From Chamaea fasciata (taxonomy: Eukaryota; Chordata; Aves; Passeriformes; Sylviidae), in the NCBI GenBank assembly GCA_029207755.1, contig JARCOQ010000006.1, positions 26,866,522 through 26,930,521 on the forward strand: a stretch of DNA of 64,000 nt, written 5' to 3'. The notes below the pieces were generated by a model. It ran no database searches and was not told where the DNA came from. It worked only from the letters and a program-made list of their open reading frames with translations. This document shows, one piece after another, positions 53,699 to 64,000 of this stretch; position 1 is the first letter of the stretch, and each line of letters starts with the position of its first letter. The position numbers and the translations under genes were made by a program.

Positions 53699-54789
53699 TG
53701 ATATATAATTTAAGGATATGTGAGGGGTCTATACTCACTTATTGAAAGATGGTTTTAAAGAATCAGTGTTGCTCAGGGATTTTTTTCTCTCAAGAAGTCT
53801 CTGAGTTGTCTGCAAAGCCATCAGGCAGTAATGACAAGCATGTCTCCGAGCCCTTCCAGTGGGCATAGTGAGGAAGCGCTGGCAGCAAATGACCAGGATA
53901 CCAAGTGACATCTGTGGGGAGTCATCTCCCAAAGCACAGCAGGTATGGTGCTGCAGCACTGGGTGGGTGAGTGGGTGGGCACTGGGCTCCCTGCACAAGA
54001 TGAAACCCTTGGCCTTGGCACCATGGTTTGCTGGGAGGTTGATGCCTGCTGGTCTGCACACACTTGGGAGAGGCCCCTGGCAACAGGGCTTTTTGAACTT
54101 GTGTTGAACTCGCCTCCTTTGTGAATCAAACCGAGTTTTCAGTATGGTTCTGTGCTCCCACAGTAATCAATTTTACAGTGTATGTAACTGAGTGTGGATT
54201 TGAGAAGATTTGCAAGATTTCCACCTGAAATCAGAGTTAAACTTCCAGATGCACTCCCTGCACAAAAGCCTGTCTTGGTTCTCCAGTGGGAGCCAGGCAA
54301 GGCTGGCTGTGGGAATGCCCTGTGAATGGGTAAGTTAGCAACTTTCTGGCCTTGGAGTGGTCACTGTTCGTGCTGGGAACCTGCTTGGAGATGAACCCTC
54401 TATCTAACATCTCTCCCTCCCCATTCAAATGGGGTGCAGCATCCTGGGCCCTTGTCTTAGATAAGAGTTACAGTAGGTTGTCTTTCCTTTGTGTGTCCTT
54501 GGTGAAAGGAGTCTTTATCCTGTAACACTGCACAGACACACACCACTTCCTGTCACCACAGGGGGACAGGAAAGAGTCCTGGAAGCGCTTGTGCCTCTAC
54601 ATCCTGCTCAGCTGTGCACCTGCTCTTCTGGAAGCTCAGCAGCTGTGCGAAACATAAGGACTAACTGGACTCGTTATTTCTGCTGTATGGCGTAAAGGGT
54701 GAGGTGCTGAAATCTCCCTCTGTGCAAGAGCCTGGGTACAGAGCATTCTCCCAAGCACAGGGCACGGCTGTGTGTGCGTGTGAGCGTAT

Positions 54790-54815
54790 CTATCCATGCT
54801 GGGGAGCATGGATAG
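54790..54815. repeat. Perfect 11-bp-arm hairpin, GGGG loop
   Basis: CTATCCATGCT (54790-54800) and AGCATGGATAG (54805-54815) are exact reverse complements around GGGG. The position is about 1.1 kb past the PDGFRA poly(A) site. Confidence 0.9.
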
Positions 54816-57158
54816 TGAGTTTCTCACCTCTTGCTGATGTAAACCCATTCTGGGCAAAATTCTAGCCCCTTGCTCCACCAGACTGGGGGTCCAACATGAG
54901 AGCCACACATCATCTTGCTCCCTGTCTCAAGGCCTCAGCAAGTATTTGGCTGGAAATGTGCTGAGGGCATGCAGTGGCATGTGGCAGAAGTAGTCTGCCC
55001 AGGAGAAGGAGCTGTGAGAGAGCAGCACTGTGCCAGGAGCAGAGAAGGACAGGCTTCTGGCCAGGAGGACAGGAAGAGGATGGCTTTACATTATGCAGGT
55101 TAAAAGATTTTTTGGCTAAGCTTCTGTATTGCTATGAGTGGTGCAAAAAGCAGCAGGTTCATGAGCCAGGAAGAAGTTATCCATCCAACTTGAGATGCTC
55201 CCTGTGTCTCAGTAAACCTGAGGCATGGTGCCTTTGCAACTGTCTCAGCAAGATCACGGTGTCCCATCAACTTATCCCTATTGTTAGAAGTTGTGTGGTA
55301 TGGGAGCTGTGTGTTGGTATAATCCCCAGGAAAAATGAAGAGGAAACAAAGAAAAGACTTTGTAGGTTCAAAAACAAAGAAGAGAGAAAGTCACCTCATG
55401 GATCTGGGCTAGCCCACGAAGCCAGCAGTTGAAGCAGAGTCCATACTCTGCTGCAATCCCATCACTGCTGCCTCCAGCAAGGTGAGGGGTTGGGTTCAGC
55501 ACTCACGGGCTTGTGCTCCCGACCCCATCTCTGTCCTGCACCCCTTGGCACAGCAACTCATATGAGACCAAAACAGAGTGTGTAGCAGAGGAGGCACCAG
55601 CCCCTTCCTCTGCTGGCATTGAGGTTCAATGCTTTTCAAAGGGAAAACCCAACTTCCAACCCCAATTCATTCCCACACAGACAACTGGAGGTAAGGATTA
55701 GAACCACCTCTAAAAATTCCAGCATTTCCTTTCATTTGTTAATAATAACTTTACTGAAATGAAGACCCAAATTTCTCTTTTCCAAGTTGGCCACAAGATG
55801 GAAGCAACAGACAAAAATATGTGAAATTGTTTTTTTCTCATCCTTTCTCTGGTTTTGCTTGCACAGCAACACAGAAGTATTGCCATTGCAGAGGCAGAGC
55901 AGCTGGAGCTCTTAAAGCAATCGGAAGAACACACAGTGTCCATCAGTTCCAGCTGTTTTGTTTGGAAGAACTTTGAACCTATTGTGATAACCGTAGTTTT
56001 TTACAGGATGAGACTGGCAACTGCCTTGCTATCCTTGATAGCACTGAATGGCAGTCTGCCTTTTGCCTCAAAAAACTTACCTCTTGTGGAGAGAGAGGGA
56101 GGGATTTAAAATAAAATATGATTTAAAATGAGGCAAGAAGTGAGACCTTAGATATCCTAATATCACCTGAGACGAGGTCTGTTTTTCTGCATTCATTCTT
56201 TTGTTGTTTTAGTGTTGTGCTGATGCTAGATGGGGAGCTAAAAGCACTGCTGAGCTGAGGACCAGGTTCATGTGCCTTTGTGAGACTTAAAAAAATGGTT
56301 GGGACTAGCCTAATGTATGTACCAAGACCCCCCAAATGTAACCCCCAGAAGGCATGGGGGTTGGAGGTTAGTTCAAGTTTGCAAGCTATTCTCTGCAGCA
56401 ATCTGATGTATCAGACTTCACTGTATCCACCCTGCCATTAGCTCTGCTGTGCTCTGCCAGCAGGGGCATTGCCTGCTTCATCATTTCTCCATAAAAGTGA
56501 TGCAAGCTTTGTAAGAAGGGGGATGTAATTTATTAGACCACCTGATAAATCTGAAAAAAATGAGCAGAAACTCACATCAGGTACTCAAACCCTTGAGGTA
56601 GGGCTTGGGTAGCTAAAACCTGGGTTGTGTTTTCCAGATCTACTAATTGGCCTCATAAAAGCCATCTTTTGCATATTGCTTCTGGGTGGCTGAGACAACA
56701 GCGCTTGTGTTGCCAGCAGAAGCATGTGCCAGCTGATACCCAAGTCTAAGAAAAGCCTATTTAAAGGCAAATCTAAGCTCTGAAATTGCAGCCACCTTGT
56801 GTAAGGTAAGCCAAGCATGTGTGGGTTCCCAGAGACAGTTCTGCAAAAAAGTGGCTCCCACAAGCAAGCATATGTAAGTGTAATTGTATTTATACCAAAT
56901 GCATTTGTGATCCCATTGAGTGCTTTTAAAGGTAGACTTCGACTTTTTTCACAAGCTATTTGACATGCAAAATGATGCGTGCTTTGGTAGGTAAAAATGC
57001 TGCTATACTGATGTGGGAATGATGTCAATGCTCTAAAGTTAATCTTCAATTATACAAAAAATAGATTCTACTCTAGTCATTTAACCTGGCATGCTGTATG
57101 ATACAAACCAGAGGGTTTTCCCAAATTAATTCCCATTTCAACCAGACCCTGCCATCTA

Positions 57159-57180
57159 GAAAAAAAAAAAAAAAAAAAAA
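57159..57180. repeat. Poly(A) run
   Basis: There are about 22 consecutive A residues. It could be a retrotransposed tail, but no gene-like sequence precedes it that I recognise. Confidence 0.85.
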
Positions 57181-60100
57181 GCAGGCTTTTCTCATCTCTG
57201 TGAATCCTTGTGTAAATATCAGGTTTTGCAGCTGCTTACATATGAGACAAGTGTTATTAGTTCAACACTCTGGGCAAGCACCAAGCCAAGACTTATATTT
57301 TCACACTGTTTGCTCAGAGGAGCTCAGAAACCCCATCATTTCTAGTCTGATGGGCTGGATGAGCAGGGAAGTGGGACTTCATGAGCATATTTTAATTGTT
57401 TTTAGTGAAGTTCCTGGTGCCCGCCTGTGGCAGTTCCGGTTACGTGTGTGCAGCACTTTGATGCTCTGCATGTGAAGAGGGAACTCCTCTGAAGTTAGTG
57501 GAGGTGGACTGGCCTGAAGGAGAAAAGATGCCTGTAGGAAAAAAAATGGCATAACACTTCTATTCAGTAAAAACATGCAGGTGAATTTAGTTAAATGTGT
57601 TTTCCCAGTCTGCCACAAGACCTTCCCATGCTGCTTTGAGCTGTGTCTCCCTGTTGGTTGGCTCAGAGAGATTGCCCTGTGAAGAGCAGGAGGGGTGTCA
57701 CTACCAACCCCTCCTGGGCTGGGTCAGAGCTGCTTGCACTTGGTTTTTATGTGTGCAAAAGCAGGAATGTATAGAGGACCCTCCATAGCATTTCCAACTA
57801 CAGCATAATGTAGCAACATGGAGGCTTTGACACTGCCTTTGGTTGCAAGTACAGGGGACTGTCCATGCTTCTCTTACAGCTGTGGGCTGGTCAGGAGATG
57901 AAACAATGCTGGGGCATGATGTAGCTTGTTTTTTTCTGCTGTCATGCTAAGACTGCACCATTTGATCAAAGGTGCATTTGACTTGGCTCTTTTCTCCTGT
58001 GCTTACCCTTTTCAGATTCCCCCTGGAGCTGGGCTGGGAGGTCTGCTGCATCTCGGCTCCACTTCACACTTGGACAACACCAGCTGCTGCAAAGGGCCAG
58101 AACTGAAGGGGTCCAGTGCCACTTCAAGCTGCTCTTGAGAGCTGGCATAGCTAATGCATTTCCACGGCTCCTCCCTGTATCCTCGGCTGTTCCCCTGGCA
58201 GTGAGAAACCCTGAGAATTAAATACCGTGAAAAAAGCGTTGTTGAAAATGTTCAAGACAAACTGCATTTCAAGAGAAAATGCATTTGAAAATGTCAGCAT
58301 ACTGTAAAAGAAGACAAAAAAAAAATGGTGCGAATATCTGTTGCTTTACTGTCAAAAACTGAGCAGCCCAAACCTGTCCTGAGCTGCCAAAAATTAAAAC
58401 CTTTATTTTTTGGCTTGAATGTTTTGGAATTCAGATTTTTTCCTGAAAATTCCCTTTTTGCCATGGACTATAAAGCAAGCTATTGTATTTTTTTTTCACC
58501 CGGTTGAAATTCACTTTTACGTCCTCCCTCCTGAGGTTCCAAATAAATGCTGGAGAGGATAGTACTGGGTTGCTGCTCAGACTGTGGGTGGATAAGGGAT
58601 ACCCAGACATGAAAGATGCATTTTGTTCCCCTGCTCTGCCCAGTGGCAATTGGCTCTGGGAGCCAGTGAGAGCTTCCTTTTCCGAGAGGTTCCCTGACAC
58701 AAGGGCTCAAACATGCGAGCAGAACGCAGAGGTGCTTGTATGTGGGCATGTGTCTGCCTGCCAGCTGCTCCCTGCCCATGGGCACCTCACCTTTATGGCT
58801 CAGCAGTAATGTGAAAGAGGGCTCTGAGCCCCACCACTACCTTACAACCTCACACCGGTCAGAGACACCACCAGTGCTGCCTGGGTTTTGCCAGCCACGT
58901 GGACGGGGGTCATAAAAGACATTGCCAACCTGCCAAATATTAATCCTCAGACCATCTCAGGCAGGGGAGCTCTGCTGTGCCAGTGCTGAATTTTGTCACA
59001 ATACTGCACAGGTTATCTTCTTCTCCCTCACCATGGAGTGAGCAGGAGGCTCATGAGAGTACTGAGTCAGTAGAAAAGAAGAATTTTATTATGTGTCTGC
59101 TGAGCAGTGGTGATGGAGCTCATGGTAAACCTGCGCTTCCCTGTCTTTTTCTCTCTCCAATACTATACATTTGATTCCAGCAGCCTGTCTATCATGCTGT
59201 CTCCAGGATCCTGATGAGGTCCCTCTCCCTATTGCTGAGACCTGTCTGACTCATGGTGTGGGGGGAACAGTAGCTCTGTTCCAGGAGACCTGTCCAATAA
59301 CAGGATCTGCTGCTGGTGAGGGAGGTAGAAGGACCCCTGTACAGCTGTAGGTGGTAGGAGAGGAAGCCATACCATGTAAGCACTAGACAGGATAGACATC
59401 ATAATATGGCACATCCTAGAGTGCTAGCACGGATTAAACCCTGTCACCTTGCCCAGGGCAAAAGCACCTCTCTTCTCACTCCCACAGGAGCATTGGGCAA
59501 GACTCTGGTCAAGACCAGGAAGTCAAAAGTGTGACACACCTGGATCACCAAGAGGGACAATTAAGGATTTAACCTTGAGATTATCACCAGGACACCTTCA
59601 CAAAACCTTAAAAGAAGCTACTGCATTGAAGGAGGCTCCTTTAGGGCTCAGAGGATGTTGTGATTCTGACTTGAAGTTTCTTACTTCTAGATATGCGTAC
59701 CATCACTTGCACCATCCTTGCCTAGTTTTGTGCATTAACACCTCTCTTCTAGGGAGTTGTCTGAGACCTCTTTTAGCACTGTCTAGAGAACAGAGGGATG
59801 GGTAACCTAAAACAAAGGGACTAGGCCACTGTCTCATTTTACTCCAGTCAAACAGCTGCCAGAAGGTAATGGCAGTGATGGTTCCATTACTACCCCTACT
59901 GCTGTCAGCTGCCTGGGCTAGATGTGAACAGCTGATAACTGATCCTCCTCTCAACTCCCCAGATCACCCATTCTTCACTTCACCTAGAGTTTTACATCAA
60001 GTAGCCATGCAGCAGCTAAAATACTGTCACATTATTATTTTTATATCATTATATTGTTGAACCTGATGCGAAGTCATGAGATTGGATTGCCTATATTTAT

Positions 60101-61136
60101 ATGTATTTAGCTGTACCATCTCTCTTTGAATAGACAAGCACTCCAAATATTGGGAATGTCTGCAAGTTCCTAATTTTTTGATGAATCTGGAAAAAAAAGA
60201 TAGTAAAAATTTTTTAAAAATATATAAACCATTTAAAAATAGCAATAAATAAAATAAATAATAAAATCAATTCTTGTCTATCTCACATGACCCACAGCCT
60301 AGGCTGAGATCAAATCTTTTTAGTACAGCAGGCACATCTTGAAGACATACCATTTTTACTGACCATCTGAATTCTTCTGGCTTTAGTAGCTCTGTGATTG
60401 GAAGCACTCAAAGTCTAGACACAAGTGCTAATACTTCAGAACAAAAGTGAATATTCATTTATTACAGAAATTGTACATCTTTCAAACTTTTCATTACATT
60501 GTCATGACTACATCAAAAATGGTTTGTTGAAATGCAGCTTTAGATAATCAGCCTTTGGATGTCATCTTATTTGCCAGTAATTCTGTATAATAAGTTCTGC
60601 TAAATATGTGAATGTAAAGCTATATATCTGCTCAAAAGGGCCACAGTTTCTCAGCAGAGAGCATTTTGCATGAAAAGCAGTTTTTGTTTTGGATGGAGTA
60701 ATGAAAGCAAAGGATGTTAGGTAATGAGAAGGTCCTGGGAGAGCTAGGGGAGTAGGGGCTACCGGGGCAATGTGTGAGTTTGCCCATGTCCTGTCCCAAT
60801 GAAATCCCTTCACTTTAGGTTTCAGCAAGCTCAGTTCTTTTAGCAAAGAAATTAGCAGACATATTCCTTATCATGCAAAAAGCAGAAAGTGGCAACTGAT
60901 AAATACTTGTCCTTCGTGCTTCCCTTCCTCTCTTCTAATTCTGCAAACATTATAATTATGGAAGTCACAAACTAACAACACCATTGTCCTTTCCTGTCCT
61001 TCCTCTCCCTTAAGGCCACATCACCCCCATGACATGTCTGTGGTCAGTATTTTGGAAAATCAGTCTGACTCCTTCTTCCCTCCCTGCAGGTGCTGTGAGT
61101 CATTCGTCTGAGCATTGCTCTGGAGGACACAAATGC

Positions 61137-61184
61137 TTTGCTCAGTGCTCACTGAGGTACTTTGCTCCATGCTCACTGCAATAC
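61137..61184. repeat. 24-bp imperfect tandem duplication
   Basis: Two units start TTTGCTC and share GCTCACTG and a terminal TAC, with a few mismatches (61137-61160 and 61161-61184). Confidence 0.8.
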
Positions 61185-64000
61185 TTTGAATTACATATAT
61201 GGCCTTGGGTTTAAAACCTGAAGATTTTGAAGGGCTGTACATGTCAGTAACTGCGCAGGAACTCAGTAGGATTGTATCTTCAAAAATACGTATTTTGATG
61301 CAAGACGTGCCAATTGGAGAAGAGACAAACAAAGCAGAGAAACCATATTATCAAAATGATAAATGGACAATATGCACCAGTGTCCCAATATCCTCTCCAG
61401 TTCCTCAAATAATGACTCTTCAATCCTTTGTAAATGAAGGCACATTTTCATCTCTGTTTCCAAAATTTTATCAAAGAGTTATTTTAAAAAGTCCTCATAT
61501 GATGTTTTATCCCTATTCATCTTCTAGTACAAGCTGGAAATATTCCTACTGGCACAGAAAGATTTTGACTCTAAGTCTGTCTTGATTACATAGTGGGCAA
61601 TCTGCTCCTTGCTGGCTGACCTGATTGATGCCTAGGAGGCAAAATTATTGTGGTGCTCAAGAAAAAAACTGAAGCACTGCTGTACCAAAAAAACAGAGTC
61701 ATAAGCCGATCCTTCGAGGCAAGATTGAAAACCAAGACAAAACATGCTGGGTTCTTTCAGATCCACTTGGTGGACTTTCAAGTTTGTGCTTGTTTCACAT
61801 GATGTTGTTTATCTTTAATGATGAGAGTTAGCAATGCACAAATGAAAGTGAACAATCTGTGATTCCAGTAGCTGGGACTTCACCATCCATCACAAAGACA
61901 TGGCAAAGTAATGGCAAAGGAATCTGATACAGCCCATCACCAGTTCCACTTTCCTGTCAGAAGTCCACGGGAACTCACAGATTACAGGGCTTCTCCAGAA
62001 ATTCACCCTGCGGGAAAACCACCAGCATTCAGCTGATTCAGCTAATTGTGTACTCAGTTACATGCTTTTTCAGGGAAAAAAAAATCCTTTCTCTTGTCTT
62101 GTTCAATTTGCAAGTAACTTTTAAAATAAGACAATCCCAGAATCTGATGCTAAGTAGTTCTAGAATTTGCCTGTTGAGCTTTAATAACTAGCAGCAATCT
62201 GAATAAAGCTGAAAGTAAGTCCAGGAGCTATTCTGAACAGGATATTCAGGCACTGCCTTCAGTCTCAGATATTCACACCCATAAAGCAGAACTGTAAGAA
62301 GGCCGTGACTAATTTCTATTTATCTCTCCCATTTCCAAAATGTCAGGTTTATACTCTGTCCTATGTGCAGTCATTAGCACGTAATAACATAAATAGCTAT
62401 ATTCCCTTATCAAGTTGAGTTGTTCGTCTGCTTTTCATCTTCTGCAGGTTCAGATGACTGTGTGTACACAATCACAGGTGTACGTGCAGGGTCTGGTTTG
62501 GATTTGACACTTCCTCTTTCATCTCATCCATTCCAAGCAAGGCAGTGATGAGCATTTTATATCTCTGAAGTCCATTTCCTTTAGCTGCTCCTTGTCATTT
62601 CCTAGCAGGATTTGTCTATGTGAAGGCACAGCTGGAGAGGGGTGATGTTTGTCCTTTTTTTTCCTACAGCTGCTCTCTCTGTGTGCGTCGAAGCTGCCAA
62701 GGAGGCTTTTGGTCACAATGAGGAGCAGTAGAGGACTGTGACCTTGGAGACTTCTCAGGACACAAATCAGCTCCCTGGTTTTAATTTGGTACTTCCTGGA
62801 GTTTTCGATGTATAACTGTTTTCACTTTCTGCTTCTTGGAAAATGAATTAATGAGAAATAGGGAACTGAGAAGAAAAGCTGAGTGTCTTGGGCTAATGAG
62901 AAGAGGCAGGAAAAGAGCAGAGACAAGTCCATAGCCAGGGAAGGTGCTAGAGATTAAATGAACCCAAGTTAAACCTGGCTCAATGTTTGCAGCCAAGGAG
63001 CAGCTGTAGATGAGGAAAGGCCAGTATCAGAGGCAAACGTGGTGTTTATACAGAGCCTGTGAAACTAAGGGCATGTACTAACAGACTTCCTCCAATCTGT
63101 ATCACACCATAGCTGTCATTCAACAACAGCATTAAAAGACACTGAAAGCTGAATTAAAAATGTCCTTTTCTAGACTGATTTCACAAAAACTCACATCCCA
63201 GATATGACCGGTGGTCAATTTACCAACAGAATGAGGGCTAGGTCCTCTAAGAGCACATCTTACCATGTAATTCTCTACCTTTTTTTTTGTTAAAAGCATG
63301 CTGTCAAAATGATACCTGCGTATTTCCTAAAATGAGCTAAATGTAGCTTGAGGATTACACCTGTCTTTGCCAATTTCTATCATTAAACAATTTCCTGTCT
63401 CCAGTTTTGTGCTTTATTTCCTGCTGATGTCTAAAGGATGCACACTGACAGCTGAAGAAAGCGACTGTTGTGAAACACTGGCACTGCCTGTGAGGCCATG
63501 ATCAGCACCAAGACTGACTGGTGAGCCTGGGTGAGATGTTTTCTTTTGTTTTGATCAATCGTTTAGCATGAGAAAAATGTGGCTTTGGCAGATCTGGCAC
63601 AATTCACTAATTGGGCTGAATGTACAGATTGACTAAAGCACATGCTTATGGTTTGGGTGATCCAAGTTCAACTCTGCCATCTGCTTCAAGCCTCGTCTTC
63701 CTGCAGCCCTTGCTGAGCAGGCTCTGGGCTAAGCAGAGCTGGCAGGTGCAGAGTCTCTCTCAATGAAGCTGTTACACTTTGCATATAAAGATTAAATATT
63801 TATTAGTGCTGATGGTCTTCTGTGTCCCAGCTCCCACCTGGGTGCCCCAATCACTGCCCTGCAATGCTCCCTCTGGAGCAATTCACATTCAGTGTGATGT
63901 GCAAAGTGAGACCACACCAAAGGGAGAGGTGACTAAAGCCTTTCAGTGCTGTGTAACAGTTTGCAAGGATAAGACAGTCTCCTGGGGAAGGGATGCAGTT

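Larger units (their letters stand above)
50482..53715 (+). other. PDGFRA: PDGFRA 3' UTR (about 3.2 kb)
   Basis: This AT-rich sequence runs from the stop codon to a cleavage site about 15-20 nt after AATAAA at 53693. Internal AATAAA matches at 51671, 52263 and 53543 could give shorter forms. It includes an (AAT/GAT)n stretch at 51095-51122 and the microRNA seed matches listed separately. Open frames inside it (for example 51910-52236) show no protein features. Confidence 0.9.
53716..64000. other. Downstream intergenic region, no convincing gene
   Basis: Ten kilobases lie after the PDGFRA poly(A) site. Open frames are short; the longest ATG frame (61199-61585, 128 codons) has no recognisable motif or splice context. 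Features seen are an 11-bp-arm hairpin, a 24-bp duplication, and A runs (57159-57180 and around 60200-60260). The next gene in other vertebrates would be KIT, which is not reached. Confidence 0.7.

Noticed and set aside
61199..61585. 128-codon ATG frame in the downstream intergenic region
   Set aside because: There is no recognised domain, no splice or poly(A) context, and it partly overlaps a 24-bp duplication. It is plausible by chance in 10 kb.
53716..64000. KIT or another receptor gene downstream
   Set aside because: No kinase or Ig exon signatures appear on either strand after the PDGFRA poly(A) site within the window.

Overview
The window is vertebrate genomic DNA, almost certainly from a bird and probably a songbird. 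Its centre is one complete protein-coding gene on the + strand, PDGFRA (platelet-derived growth factor receptor alpha). Twenty-two coding exons, each with AG/GT splice borders and matching phases, splice to 3264 nt (1087 codons plus stop). That is the avian length as I remember it, two residues shorter than human. Bird, and probably songbird, is inferred from the compact introns, the 1087-codon frame and the style of the endogenous retrovirus; I could not run a search.

Layout. (1) 1-4452, minus strand: the 5' part of an endogenous retrovirus that runs off the left edge. It has a 5' LTR (3972-4452), a tRNA-Lys-type primer binding site, an intact 599-codon gag, and an open pro-pol frame containing protease, reverse transcriptase and the start of RNase H. 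One in-frame UAG separates gag from pro-pol. (2) 4453-14300: non-coding DNA with simple repeats and no convincing gene. (3) About 14500-20960: a cluster of CpG-dense segments around the PDGFRA promoter, as expected for a developmental gene. (4) About 18660-18939: non-coding exon 1, with a conserved upstream ORF. (5) 18940-26318: intron 1. (6) 26319-50481: exons 2-23, with the coding sequence from ATG 26331 to TAA 50479-50481. (7) 50482 to about 53715: a 3.2 kb 3' UTR ending after AATAAA at 53693. It carries three miR-140-5p and two miR-34/449 seed matches. (8) 53716-64000: intergenic. In other vertebrates KIT lies beyond this side and GSX2/CHIC2 beyond the other; neither is visible here.

How it works together. 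The gene encodes a class III receptor tyrosine kinase: signal peptide, five Ig domains, one membrane helix, juxtamembrane segment, kinase domain split by an insert with PI3K-docking tyrosines, and a regulatory tail. All catalytic residues are present and residue numbers match human to about residue 996. Likely control layers visible in the sequence are the CpG-rich promoter, leader uORFs and microRNA sites. The retrovirus faces away from PDGFRA and is about 14 kb upstream; it looks comparatively young because both reading frames are open across the window.

For the search for an undescribed system, the strongest candidates are the retrovirus (same-frame amber gag-pol junction, and a Gag with a hydrophobic N-terminal region plus a 19-residue tandem repeat), the conserved PDGFRA leader peptide, and the perfect 30-bp-arm hairpin in intron 15.
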